Shown here one piece after another: positions 56,461-64,000 of a stretch of DNA of 64,000 nucleotides (positions are counted from its first letter, which is position 1; each line of letters opens with the position of its first letter). The notes under the pieces are model-generated. The model was given only the letters and a program-made list of their open reading frames with translations. It made no database searches and was not told the origin of the DNA. This DNA comes from Thermoflavimicrobium dichotomicum (GTDB taxonomy: Bacteria > Bacillota > Bacilli > Thermoactinomycetales > Thermoactinomycetaceae). The stretch spans positions 186,001-250,000 of the forward strand of contig NZ_FORR01000003.1 of NCBI RefSeq assembly GCF_900114055.1, written 5' to 3'. A program made the translations under genes and the position numbers.

Positions 56461-57132
56461 TTACAGTTTGCCCAAAGCTTTGACGAGTTCTTCTGCCATC
56501 AACTCAGATGATGCCGGATCCCGGCTGGTGATAATCTGTTTATCCGCCCACACAGCAAACTTCGGCTGATCTAGTGCGGAGATGTATTCCCCCACCTTGC
56601 GGAGCTCCTGTTCAAGGCTATAAGGAAGATGTGGAACTACATCAGCAGGTTCCCACTCATCCGGAAAACCGGTTACTTTCTTTCCGGCAAGAATGGGTTC
56701 ACCATTCGGGCGAACTGTTTGAGCAAGAACGGCGGGAGCATGACACTCAGCTGCTATAATGCCACCTTTGTCATAGATTTCATTAATAATTCGATGTGCT
56801 GCCGGGTCATAGGCTACGTCGAACATTGGACCGTGTCCACCAACAAAGACGACAGCATCATAATCCTTGCCAGACAGATCCCCAAGTCTAAGCGTCCCCT
56901 TGTTACGGCCAAGCTTTTCAAAGGCTCTGGATTCACCGTTTGGATCCCACTGTTCACTTAGACTAAGTTCATCAACCACTCCATCACCGCCCTTTGGAGA
57001 AGCAATTGTTACCTCATGGCCAGCATCTTCCAAAGCCTTCAACGGAACACGGAATTCCTCAGACCAATACCCTGTCCGATAGTTCTTCACCTGAACACCA
57101 TTGGAGATTACCATAAGTACTTTTGCCATCAT
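56461..57132 (-). CDS. DJ-1/PfpI family protein (Hsp31-like)
   Basis: This 223-residue class I glutamine-amidotransferase-like protein has the nucleophile elbow AAECHAPAVL, and the upstream GGHGPMFDVA contains the supporting residues. Hsp31-type members act as glutathione-independent glyoxalases or deglycases and as stress chaperones. GAGGAGG precedes two adjacent ATGs (57132 and 57129); either could be used. Two 23-base direct repeats lie in its upstream region. Confidence 0.88.
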   Translation of the reverse strand: MMAKVLMVISNGVQVKNYRTGYWSEEFRVPLKALEDAGHEVTIASPKGGDGVVDELSLSEQWDPNGESRAFEKLGRNKGTLRLGDLSGKDYDAVVFVGGHGPMFDVAYDPAAHRIINEIYDKGGIIAAECHAPAVLAQTVRPNGEPILAGKKVTGFPDEWEPADVVPHLPYSLEQELRKVGEYISALDQPKFAVWADKQIITSRDPASSELMAEELVKALGKL

Positions 57133-57204
57133 TAAAACCTCCTCGGACGTTTAATTGATACTTTTTAATATTAAGAAAACTTGCGGTCTAACAATAACAA
57201 TATG

Positions 57205-57250
57205 ATAATTAAATTTATTTGTCAACAATAATTAAATTTATTTTCCAACA
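57205..57250. repeat. Tandem 23-base direct repeat
   Basis: ATAATTAAATTTATTT followed by a CAACA tail occurs at 57205-57227 and again at 57228-57250, with 21 of 23 positions identical. It lies about 75 to 120 bases upstream of the PfpI-type gene and could be a regulator site. Confidence 0.6.
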
Positions 57251-57509
57251 ATTATTATTCAGAAATGAAATATTTTTTAATAATATTAAGGAATATCACA
57301 GCTGCTGATTAGCGAAAATTAACATAAATATCTCTCAAATCCTGAATAAAAAAGTTAAAGCGCCAACAAAAACCATAGCGAGGTGTGTCCTGCGAAAAAT
57401 AGTAACATTATTTTAAAGATTCTACATTCTACAAGAACTATAGTCACTGTCAAACGGAAAAAAGGACCTGCCAGAACGATTGATTCCAGCACGATTACGG
57501 TTGGTTTAA

Positions 57510-57804
57510 AACGGACTGTCCTGGTCTTCCTGTCAAGATGATAAAGCAGGGATCAAATTACATGTGAAGTTTGATGTTCATTTCTATCTATACAGGTTGA
57601 AGATTTTGAAACAAAAAGTATGCGGTATGGTGGGACAGCTTTCGTGACCGTGAAGAGCAAATAAAAGGACATTTGGCGAGCCTGGATACCATGAATTCTT
57701 CAGAGGGGACAGGAATGTCCTGGAAACACCCGAGTTTTGGAGATGTTTTTATTTGCGTTTTCCAGAGAGTGTTTGATACGCCTTTTGGTGGCAATCCGTC
57801 TTAA
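57510..57804 (+). pseudogene. Possible transposase remnant (IS4-like), broken
   Basis: One frame reads DDKAGIKLHVKFDVHFY, which resembles the conserved block around an IS4-type transposase catalytic aspartate. Another frame further on gives protein-like sequence (WWDSFRDREEQIKGHLASLD, then a stop at 57804). Stops and frame changes mean no working product. The match is by eye only. Confidence 0.3.
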
Positions 57805-58277
57805 CCCTTCTTGCAAGAGGTGGATGCGTTGATATAACTGTCATGGTTTGTGCGAGTATCCAGTATTTTTCATGAATACCGCAAAAAAGAAGAGTATTGA
57901 ATGAAATATTGTATATTTTTTTGCGGTACATTTTTTTTAGAAAAGATGTTACATTCCATACATAAGAATTTTTTTATAAAATCGAAATACAAAAACATAT
58001 CTGATTAAAACGTTTTATTGGTTGAAGACAGATGGGAGTGCACCGTTTCCATGGAGCCCCCCTGGATCTTGGTGTCGGCGGACCGGTGTTGGCACTGTGG
58101 ACAAGTTGGGGTCTGACAACGAACAGATGTATCTCTCCCCGGCTATCGGAGATTCACGCCTTGAACTGGACCATCCCGTGCTTATGTCTAATAGGGGGTG
58201 ATACATGTAGTTCTCTGATCGTGTATTCACGTATAAGATCCAAGACATTCATACTTATTATGAAGGAGGAGAATCTC

Positions 58278-59783
58278 ATGCCAAAGCTAGATCGGAGTGC
58301 GTATTACGATCTCACGCGAGACATGAACTGGAAACTCCGTTACGTTTCCGAAGAGGAAGCTTTCCCTGAGGAACAGTCGAAATCCTACGGAGTGCCGGCG
58401 GAAGCGTGGTGGGAATGGGACGAGCCGTATAAGGTGACTTATCGGGAATACGTGTATAACCAGTCTGACAAAGACGCATCAACTTACTCTGTCAAGTCAG
58501 CCATTGCTCGTTCCAAGCTCTTTGACCAGGTGGACCCTGGGTGGAAGTCGGCCATCACTGCCCACTACGGCGCCATTGCGTATGGTGAGTATCTGGCTTC
58601 CATTGCCGAGGCGCGGATGGCCCGTTTTGGCCGGGCAGCTTCTTGGCGGAACATGGCCACCTTTGGTACCTTGGATGAAACGCGGCACGGACAGCTTCAG
58701 CTTTACTTCCCCTACGGCTTGTTGCGTAAGCATCCGCAGTTCGACTGGGGACATAAAGCGTTCCACACCAATGAATGGGGGGCCATCGCCGCCCGAAGCC
58801 TGTTTGACGACATGTTTACCGCCAACGATGCCGTGGGTACCGCCATCCAGCTTACGTTTACTTTTGAAACCGGTTTCACAAACCTCCAGTTCCTCGGGAT
58901 GGCTGCAGACGCCATGCACGTGGGCGATGTGGAGTTCGGCTCGCTTATCTCCAGCATTCAGACGGACGAATCGCGCCATGCCCAACAAGGGGAACCCACT
59001 CTCCGGATTTTGCTGAGCCAAGGCAAAAAAGAAGAAGCCCAACGGCTCATTGACGTCATGTTCTGGCGTTCGTGGAAACTCTTTGCCCTGTTGACTGGGT
59101 TCTCCATGGACTACTACACACCATTGGAGCATCGCTCCATGTCGTTTAAGGAGTTTATGGAGGAATGGATCATCAAGCAGTTTATCGATCAGTTCCGGGA
59201 CTTCGGCCTGGAAAAACCTTGGTACTGGGACATCTTCCTGGATGAGCTCAATTGGCTCCATCATGCGGACCACTTGGGCGTCTGGTTCTGGCGGCACACG
59301 GTCTGGTGGAATCCTGATGCAGGTGTCTCGCCGGAAGAGCGGGAGTGGCTGGAAGCCAAGTACCCGGGCTGGAACGACAATTTTGGTCGGTACTGGGATG
59401 TGATTACGGAAAATATCCGGCAGGGCCGTATCGAGAAAACATTGCCGCAAACCCTTCCCATGGTATGCAACATGTGCCATATTCCCGTTTGTACTCCTTC
59501 TGAACCGAAACAACGGCACATCGCACCGTATGTTTCCGAGTACAATGGCCGGCGCTATCAATTCTGCTCGGAGCCCTGCAAGTGGGTCTTCGAAATCAAC
59601 CCTGAGCGCTACGCTGGTCATCTGAACATTGTCGATCGGTTCCTTGCCGGGCACATCCAGCCGCCGACCGTTGAGGGCGCTTACGCATACATGGGTCTGA
59701 CGCCGGACGTCTGGGGCGAGGATGCCGAAAATTACGCCTGGGCTTTTAAGAAAGCTGAGGGTGGCAAAGCGACTGCTGTCTGA
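58278..59783 (+). CDS. tmoA: Toluene monooxygenase-type diiron hydroxylase, alpha subunit
   Basis: This 501-residue protein is the oxygenase alpha subunit of a group 2 soluble diiron monooxygenase. All six iron ligands are present: Glu104, Glu134, His137, Glu197, Glu231 and His234 (in DETRH and DESRH motifs). This is the numbering I recall for toluene-4-monooxygenase. Pocket positions Ile100, Gly103, Ala107, Phe176, Phe196, Thr201 and Phe205 also agree. A YHS-type domain with CNMC and CSEPC lies near the C-terminus. It hydroxylates an aromatic ring or epoxidises an alkene using O2. AAGGAGGAG sets the ATG at 58278. Codon use is visibly G+C-richer than upstream genes. Confidence 0.95.
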   Translation: MPKLDRSAYYDLTRDMNWKLRYVSEEEAFPEEQSKSYGVPAEAWWEWDEPYKVTYREYVYNQSDKDASTYSVKSAIARSKLFDQVDPGWKSAITAHYGAIAYGEYLASIAEARMARFGRAASWRNMATFGTLDETRHGQLQLYFPYGLLRKHPQFDWGHKAFHTNEWGAIAARSLFDDMFTANDAVGTAIQLTFTFETGFTNLQFLGMAADAMHVGDVEFGSLISSIQTDESRHAQQGEPTLRILLSQGKKEEAQRLIDVMFWRSWKLFALLTGFSMDYYTPLEHRSMSFKEFMEEWIIKQFIDQFRDFGLEKPWYWDIFLDELNWLHHADHLGVWFWRHTVWWNPDAGVSPEEREWLEAKYPGWNDNFGRYWDVITENIRQGRIEKTLPQTLPMVCNMCHIPVCTPSEPKQRHIAPYVSEYNGRRYQFCSEPCKWVFEINPERYAGHLNIVDRFLAGHIQPPTVEGAYAYMGLTPDVWGEDAENYAWAFKKAEGGKATAV

Positions 59784-59859
59784 TGAAATCGTCAAAGACT
59801 CCGTCGGGGCGCCCGGATGGGTGCCCGGTACGGAGATTGTGGGAAAGGAGAGGATGATT

Positions 59860-60108
59860 ATGGCAATGTTGCCGATCACGGCTGCTCACCGTGAAGACTT
59901 TGTAGTGTTGGTGGTCCCGATCGATGACACGGATACCATGGCGCAAGTGGCGGAAAAGGTGGCTGCTCACACCGTGGGCGTGCGGGTGGCACCGCGAGAG
60001 GCTCCGCTGAAGGTGATGTATAAGGGGCAGGTGCAACCGGACCATGTGACTGTCGGAGAAGTTGGGATTGGACTGATGGATTTTGTCGAGGTGTTCTACG
60101 ATGAGTGA
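59860..60108 (+). CDS. tmoB: Toluene monooxygenase hydroxylase gamma subunit
   Basis: This 82-residue protein matches TmoB by length and by the segment QVAEKVAAHTVGVRVAPRE. It is the small structural subunit of the (alpha-beta-gamma)2 hydroxylase, with a ubiquitin-like fold in known structures. The ATG at 59860 is chosen because AAAGGAG lies nine bases upstream; ATG 59854 is too close. It overlaps tmoC by eight bases. Confidence 0.92.
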   Translation: MAMLPITAAHREDFVVLVVPIDDTDTMAQVAEKVAAHTVGVRVAPREAPLKVMYKGQVQPDHVTVGEVGIGLMDFVEVFYDE

Positions 60109-60469
60109 AGTCAAGGAGAAAATCCGTTGGTTTCCCGTTTTAACTCTGGATGATCTGTGGGAAGGTGAAATGCTGGACGTCGAAGTAGAGGGTGAAGAGG
60201 TCCTGTTGATCCACCTGCCCGGCGGGCAGATCGTAGCGTATCAGGGGATGTGCCCGCACCAGGAGATTTCGCTGGCCGATGGAGAGTTGAAAGACGGGAC
60301 GCTTACGTGCACTGCTCACCGCTGGCAGTTTGAAGCCGCCACGGGAAACGGAGTCAATCCGAAGAACTGCCGTCTCTATCGCTATGAAGTAAAGGTTGAA
60401 GGCGAGCAGGTGTACGTCGGCTTCCTTGATGGAGAAGGTCGGCGCTACAACCGCTGCACGGCAAAGTAA
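60101..60469 (+). CDS. tmoC: Rieske-type ferredoxin of the monooxygenase
   Basis: This 122-residue Rieske [2Fe-2S] protein has ligands Cys51 and His53 (CPHQEIS) and Cys70 and His73 (CTAHRWQF). It carries electrons from the reductase to the diiron hydroxylase. A Rieske ferredoxin as a separate component is typical of the four-component alkene/aromatic monooxygenases (TmoC, IsoC) and separates them from phenol hydroxylases. The start overlaps the end of tmoB. Confidence 0.95.
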   Translation: MSEVKEKIRWFPVLTLDDLWEGEMLDVEVEGEEVLLIHLPGGQIVAYQGMCPHQEISLADGELKDGTLTCTAHRWQFEAATGNGVNPKNCRLYRYEVKVEGEQVYVGFLDGEGRRYNRCTAK

Positions 60470-60488
60470 TACAAGGAGGGCTGCTGGC

Positions 60489-60788
60489 ATGGACAAGGAA
60501 GAGGTAAAACTGGTGGGTCCCATCGTTCGGGATCCGGATATGGCTGATGCGCTCATCGCCGTGATTGAGGAGGATAACCCGGGTACAGAAGTCATCATTG
60601 ATGACCGGGGTGGGTATGTCCGTATCCATACACCTTGGCGGTGTCGGATTACCCGTCGTACTCTCGAGGAAGTGTTGGGACGTTCCATCACTCTGTCTCA
60701 GATTGAGCCCGAGCTGGTTTCGTTTGCAGGTCGTATGCGTTATGTCGGTGACGACGAGATTATTTTCTTCTTGGAGAGGGAGGATTAA
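60489..60788 (+). CDS. tmoD: Monooxygenase effector/coupling protein
   Basis: This 99-residue cofactor-free protein matches the MmoB/TmoD effector family: LVGPIVRDPDMADALIAVIEEDNPG in part, then IHTPWRCRITRRTLEEVLGR. It binds near the diiron site and tunes O2 activation and regiospecificity. AGGAGGGC precedes the ATG. Confidence 0.93.
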   Translation: MDKEEVKLVGPIVRDPDMADALIAVIEEDNPGTEVIIDDRGGYVRIHTPWRCRITRRTLEEVLGRSITLSQIEPELVSFAGRMRYVGDDEIIFFLERED

Positions 60789-60791
60789 GCT

Positions 60792-61802
60792 ATGGCTCAA
60801 GTACCCCAACGACGCCGTGCGAAGGCGTGGAGTTTGTGGGAAGGACGTCGGATCCCGAGTGAGTATGAGGTGATTAGCCACAAGCTGCATTACCATTTTC
60901 GTCGTGACCCTGCTCCTTTTGAGCTGGATCCGAATACCCCGCTCAACCAATGGTACAAAAAGTACCGGGAAGGGTCTCCGTTTCAGGTGGACGATTGGGA
61001 ACAATTCCGTGATCCGGACAGCGTGACGTATCGGGATTATATCCAGCTGCAAAAAGAACGGGAAGTTTATTTGGATAACCTGATCGACGAATTCGAACGG
61101 CAAGATCACTACGCCAAACTCTCCAAGCCATGGGTGGATTTGCTGGAGCAGCTGTACATCCCGAGCCGTTTTTCGGGCCATATTTTGCAGATGGTTGCCC
61201 TGTACATGGCCCAGATGGCGCCGGCTTCCTATATCACCAACGCAGCTTATTTCCAAGGGTCTGATGAGATGCGGCGCGTACAGCGTTCCGCGTACTTGGC
61301 CAAGGTCTTGTCGCTAGACCATGGTGAGCATCTGGCTGACTCCCAGCGGACACGGGCGATCTGGGAAGACGATTCCCACTGGCAGCCATTGCGGGAGCTG
61401 CTGGAGAAGTTGTTGATCGCCTATGACTGGGGCGAGTCCTTTGCTGCACTCAATCTGGTTGTAAAACCTGTATACGATGCCTTGTTCATTCGCCAAATTG
61501 CTGAGCTGGCCCGCTCGAATGGGGATACTCTGCTGGCGCTGATGCACGATGACTTTGGCCTGGATAGCCAGCGCAGTCAGCGCTGGACGACAGCCCTGGT
61601 CAAATATGCGGTCGAACGGCAGCCTGAGCATCGGACGCTGCTGAAGGATTGGGTTGAAAAGTGGACGCCCCTTGCTTACCGGGCTGTAGAAGGTCTGGCA
61701 CCCCTGTTTGCAAAGGCGCCGCAGCCGATGCAATCAGGGAAGGTGGTCGAGGCAGTCTGCGACACCCATAAGGCTTTCTTGGTGGAGGTTGGCCTCGAGT
61801 GA
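60792..61802 (+). CDS. tmoE: Toluene monooxygenase-type hydroxylase beta subunit
   Basis: This 336-residue protein has the ferritin-like fold pattern of hydroxylase beta subunits (YRDYIQLQKEREVYLDNLIDEFE in part, LSLDHGEHLADSQR) without diiron ligands, which is normal for the beta chain. It pairs with TmoA and TmoB in the hydroxylase. It starts three bases after tmoD and overlaps tmoF by four bases. Confidence 0.94.
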   Translation: MAQVPQRRRAKAWSLWEGRRIPSEYEVISHKLHYHFRRDPAPFELDPNTPLNQWYKKYREGSPFQVDDWEQFRDPDSVTYRDYIQLQKEREVYLDNLIDEFERQDHYAKLSKPWVDLLEQLYIPSRFSGHILQMVALYMAQMAPASYITNAAYFQGSDEMRRVQRSAYLAKVLSLDHGEHLADSQRTRAIWEDDSHWQPLRELLEKLLIAYDWGESFAALNLVVKPVYDALFIRQIAELARSNGDTLLALMHDDFGLDSQRSQRWTTALVKYAVERQPEHRTLLKDWVEKWTPLAYRAVEGLAPLFAKAPQPMQSGKVVEAVCDTHKAFLVEVGLE

Positions 61803-62809
61803 CGATGGGAGTGCATGTTGTTACCATTGAACCTTCAGGGCGCAGCTTTACGGTGGAAGAAGGCGAAACCATCCTTGGCGCTGCCCGAAGAGCGGGCATC
61901 TGGCTTCCGTTTGAGTGCGGATGGGGAAGTTGCGGCATGTGCAAAGCCACGCTGGTGGAAGGCAATGTGAAGTGCATGTTGCCAGAAGCCCCGGCTCTGT
62001 CGGAACGGGACCAGCGACGCCGGCGCATCATTTTGTGTCAGAGCGTGCCGGAAAGTGACGTGGTGCTAAAGGGATGCACGCTTCTGGAGGAACCGCCGGA
62101 AAATCTGGCTACGGCCGATTATCGGGCTGTGATCGCAGAAGTGGAAGAACTTGCTCCTGAGGTTGCGCGTTTTCGCCTTCAACTTGACCGGCCTGCTGAT
62201 TATCGGCCGGGGCAGTACGCCATCCTCAATCTTGGCGATGGACTGCGACGAGCTTACTCCATGGCCAATCTGCCGGGAACCCGGGAGGTGGACTTTATTG
62301 CTCGCCGGTATCCCAACGGATCAGGCAGCCAAAAATTGTTTTCTCTGTCTCCCGGTACGGAGCTGACATTGGAGTTGCCCTACGGAACTGCCTATCTCCG
62401 TGAGACATCGCGACCGCTGGTGTTTATCGCCGGTGGAACGGGGATCGCACCCATCCTCGCCATGACACGGGAGTGGGCGTCTAACGGCGGCCGGACGGGA
62501 AAGAGCCTGACGATCTTTTATGGCGCACGGACGCCCGAAGATCTGGTGTGCCTGGAGGAGTTGCAGCAGCTAACGGGTTCGTTTCCGCAGGCGCAGGTGA
62601 TTCCCGTTGTCAATGAAGGCGGTGCCGGGTGGTCCGGCGAGGTGGGGTTTGTTACGGATGCCTTGCTGGGACGTCTCGCTGAACCGTGGGATGAATACGA
62701 GTTTTATATGGCTGGACCGCCTGTGATGGTACAGTCGGTGCTGAAGTTGCTGGAGGAGGAGGGGCGAGGGGTGTCGATCACCCAGGTGCATTATGACAGC
62801 TTTGGATAA
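61799..62809 (+). CDS. tmoF: NADH-dependent ferredoxin reductase of the monooxygenase
   Basis: This 336-residue reductase has an N-terminal plant-type [2Fe-2S] domain (Cys40, Cys45, Cys48 and Cys80 in CGWGSCGMC and ILC), an FAD domain (RRAYSMANLPG) and an NAD domain (GGTGIAPILAM). It passes electrons from NAD(P)H to the Rieske ferredoxin. The GTG at 61799 overlaps the tmoE stop, with GGAGG ten bases upstream; ATG 61805 is an alternative. Confidence 0.95.
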   Translation: MTMGVHVVTIEPSGRSFTVEEGETILGAARRAGIWLPFECGWGSCGMCKATLVEGNVKCMLPEAPALSERDQRRRRIILCQSVPESDVVLKGCTLLEEPPENLATADYRAVIAEVEELAPEVARFRLQLDRPADYRPGQYAILNLGDGLRRAYSMANLPGTREVDFIARRYPNGSGSQKLFSLSPGTELTLELPYGTAYLRETSRPLVFIAGGTGIAPILAMTREWASNGGRTGKSLTIFYGARTPEDLVCLEELQQLTGSFPQAQVIPVVNEGGAGWSGEVGFVTDALLGRLAEPWDEYEFYMAGPPVMVQSVLKLLEEEGRGVSITQVHYDSFG

Positions 62810-63338
62810 AAAACGGATGCGGATCTCAAAAGACCTGCCGCCCATGCTTGAAAACCTTCTGCAGCGCACGGGACCGGCTCCACACATCGACGTGCGGTAT
62901 CCGTGCCTGCAACAGGAAGACGTTTCCCCGACGAACCTGCGGGAAGAGCTCCTGCGCATGGCGACTCGTTTGCCCGGCGTTGTGCTGCAACCAACGGAGC
63001 TCTCGGTTCCGGCCACGGCGCTGGTGTTGGAGGAAGCGCTTTCGGAAGGGCAACCGGAAGCGTTTATCCGCGGCCAGGAATTTGCGTTGATCCGTACGGA
63101 TGGTAGCGTCCATTTGTCACTTATGCCTGAGTGGGGCGAGCAGGTTCTAAGAAAGGGATGGGCATGTATTCACCCGTTGGTGCGTTATATGGCGGGGGTT
63201 TTGCCCCCACAAAATATGATCGTCTACGCGCCGCGCGATGAGAGAGAACTTGAGGTGGTGTGGCGCATTGTGCAGGCGGGTTACTGTTATGCGAGAGGCT
63301 GGCTTGTGGAGCTGGACGAGAAAGGAGGAACCCAATAG
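62793..63338 (+). CDS. DUF5519 (luciferase-like domain) protein
   Basis: This 181-residue protein has a pattern I associate with the DUF5519 family: ELSVPATALVLEE, FIRGQEFALIRTDGSVHLSLMPEWGEQVLRKGW in part, and APRDERELEVVWRIVQAGY. It overlaps tmoF by 17 bases and the next gene by one base, so it is part of the monooxygenase operon. It is not a standard tmo component. Members of this family often sit next to metabolic genes, and no reaction is known to me. Confidence 0.75.
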   Translation: MTALDKKRMRISKDLPPMLENLLQRTGPAPHIDVRYPCLQQEDVSPTNLREELLRMATRLPGVVLQPTELSVPATALVLEEALSEGQPEAFIRGQEFALIRTDGSVHLSLMPEWGEQVLRKGWACIHPLVRYMAGVLPPQNMIVYAPRDERELEVVWRIVQAGYCYARGWLVELDEKGGTQ

Positions 63339-64000
63339 TGAAGGCTGCTGTATATTATGGTCCGCGTGATGTGCGGATTGATGACGTGGAGAGCCCGCGC
63401 ATTCAGGCTGGGCATGAGATGCTCGTGAAGGTGCGCGCAACGTCCATTTGCGGGTCCGACCTGCATATATACCGCGGGACGCTGGATGCCATCATGGAAA
63501 GAGGAAAGTCGGGTCTTGGCCATGAGCTGTCCGGAGAAGTGGTTGAGGTAGGCAAGGCAGTGGGCAACTTTAAGCCAGGCGACCGGGTGACCATGGCCTA
63601 TTCGGCATCCTGCGGTGAGTGTTTCATGTGTCGGGTTGGCCAAACAGCCCATTGTACCATCACGAATAAAGCGGTTTACGGCTTTGGCACGGCATTTGGT
63701 GACCTGAATGGCACACAGGCCGAATATCTCGTGATCCCATACGCTGATGCCCACGCTATGAAGGTGGACGGGACACTGGATGACGAGCAGGTACTCACGC
63801 TTTCGTGCAATTTGCCTTCGGCTCTTATTGCTAACAACTTGGCTGATGTTCAGTTGGGAGAATCGTTGGCTATTGTCGGTTTGGGTCCCACGGGAATCAT
63901 GTCGCTGGAGTTGGCCCTTCACCGCGGCCCGGGTCGAGTGTTTGCCCTTGATCCGGTATCCTATCGGAGAGAGTATGTGAAGGAACGGTTTGGGGTTGAA
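63338..64000 (+). CDS. Zinc-dependent alcohol dehydrogenase (partial)
   Basis: The first 221 residues of a medium-chain dehydrogenase; the window ends inside the gene. Catalytic zinc ligands Cys38 and His62-Glu63 (GHELSGEV) and structural zinc cysteines 92, 95, 98 and 106 (CGECFMC) are present. A Rossmann motif GLGPTGIMSLELA follows. The start is GTG at 63338, after AAAGGAGG. In the operon it could oxidise an alcohol or diol formed from the monooxygenase product, but the substrate is not shown by sequence. Confidence 0.9.
   Translation, partial: MKAAVYYGPRDVRIDDVESPRIQAGHEMLVKVRATSICGSDLHIYRGTLDAIMERGKSGLGHELSGEVVEVGKAVGNFKPGDRVTMAYSASCGECFMCRVGQTAHCTITNKAVYGFGTAFGDLNGTQAEYLVIPYADAHAMKVDGTLDDEQVLTLSCNLPSALIANNLADVQLGESLAIVGLGPTGIMSLELALHRGPGRVFALDPVSYRREYVKERFGVE

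Larger units (their letters stand above)
57133..58277. other. 1.1-kb spacer with direct repeats and decayed coding sequence
   Basis: No intact gene is supported. From left to right it holds two tandem 23-base repeats (57205-57250) in an AT-rich stretch and a region with transposase-like coding remnants in broken frames (about 57510-57804). The last 250 bases (58020-58270) are richer in G+C and look like decayed coding sequence. The tmoA ribosome site is at its end. Confidence 0.5.

Noticed and set aside
58032-58277. N-terminal extension of tmoA
   Set aside because: The family starts near MPKLDRSAYYDL, AAGGAGGAG precedes 58278, and the upstream residues show no family match.
58497-59879. 460-codon open frame on the minus strand opposite tmoA
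   Set aside because: It lies antisense to a clearly identified gene, has no ribosome site and no recognisable domain. Long antisense frames are expected in G+C-rich coding DNA.
60354-61256. 300-codon minus-strand open frame opposite tmoC-tmoE
   Set aside because: It is antisense to three identified genes and has low-complexity, non-protein-like composition.
63287-63922. 211-codon minus-strand frame opposite the alcohol dehydrogenase
   Set aside because: It is antisense to a gene with intact zinc and NAD motifs and shows no domain.
1-64000. CRISPR array, tRNA or rRNA genes, prophage
   Set aside because: I looked for regularly spaced repeats, tRNA-like cloverleaf sequence with a GTTCRA block, rRNA signatures and phage structural genes and saw none.

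Overview
The window looks like a chromosome segment of a low-to-moderate GC, spore-forming Firmicute of the order Bacillales, possibly a Thermoactinomycetaceae-like lineage. That taxonomic guess is inference only. The evidence is the gene content and order: yhaO-yhaN, addB-addA, relA-dtd, hisS-aspS-6S RNA, rarA, cymR-cysteine desulfurase, recD2-yrrD, a PerM-type transporter, alaS-ireB-ruvX-DUF1292-mltG-pbpI, and spo0M. These follow the Bacillus subtilis yrv/yrr block closely, with local insertions and losses. Strong AGGAGG-type ribosome binding sites, GTG/TTG starts, T-box leaders and rho-independent terminators fit the same group.

Layout. Bases 1-11046 hold DNA repair genes: yhaO (cut by the window edge), yhaN, a group I truncated globin on the minus strand, addB and addA. 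Bases 11225-15261 hold a membrane protein, an alpha/beta hydrolase, relA and dtd. Bases 15391-20975 hold transketolase, a small protein, a frameshifted thermonuclease, a Tat-exported PhoX-type protein and a DUF423 protein. Bases 21164-24870 hold a T-box leader, hisS, aspS and 6S RNA. Bases 25039-33724 hold a nucleotidase, signal peptidase, rarA, a YczE-like membrane protein, cymR, a cysteine desulfurase, recD2 and yrrD. Bases 33739-40015 hold two small proteins, a PerM-type transporter, a T-box leader with alaS, ireB, ruvX and two DUF1292 genes. Bases 40199-44874 hold two tandem mltG paralogs and pbpI. Bases 45025-53304 hold uppP, spo0M, a GntR regulator, a broken short-chain dehydrogenase, and modABC with a divergent HTH regulator.

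The last 10 kb is accessory. A minus-strand group holds an HbpS/GlcG-like protein, a meta-cleavage-type hydrolase, a DinB-family protein, a thioredoxin-like protein and a DJ-1/PfpI protein. After a 1.1-kb decayed spacer comes a compact plus-strand operon, visibly richer in G+C than the rest. It encodes a complete six-component soluble diiron monooxygenase (tmoABCDEF order), then a DUF5519 protein and a zinc alcohol dehydrogenase cut by the window end. The alpha subunit keeps all six diiron ligands and several substrate-pocket residues at the numbering I recall for toluene-4-monooxygenase. An aromatic or alkene oxidation cassette acquired by horizontal transfer is the simplest reading.

The most unusual non-coding signal is a structured element of about 110 bases in three copies. 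Each copy lies just downstream of a gene: after DUF423 and after each mltG paralog. Other points of note are an AddAB pair with a degenerate AddB and an iron-sulfur-type cysteine set in AddA, a hisS T-box with overlapping Asp/His specifier codons, a large palindrome between modA and its putative regulator, and two genes broken by single-base changes in homopolymers.
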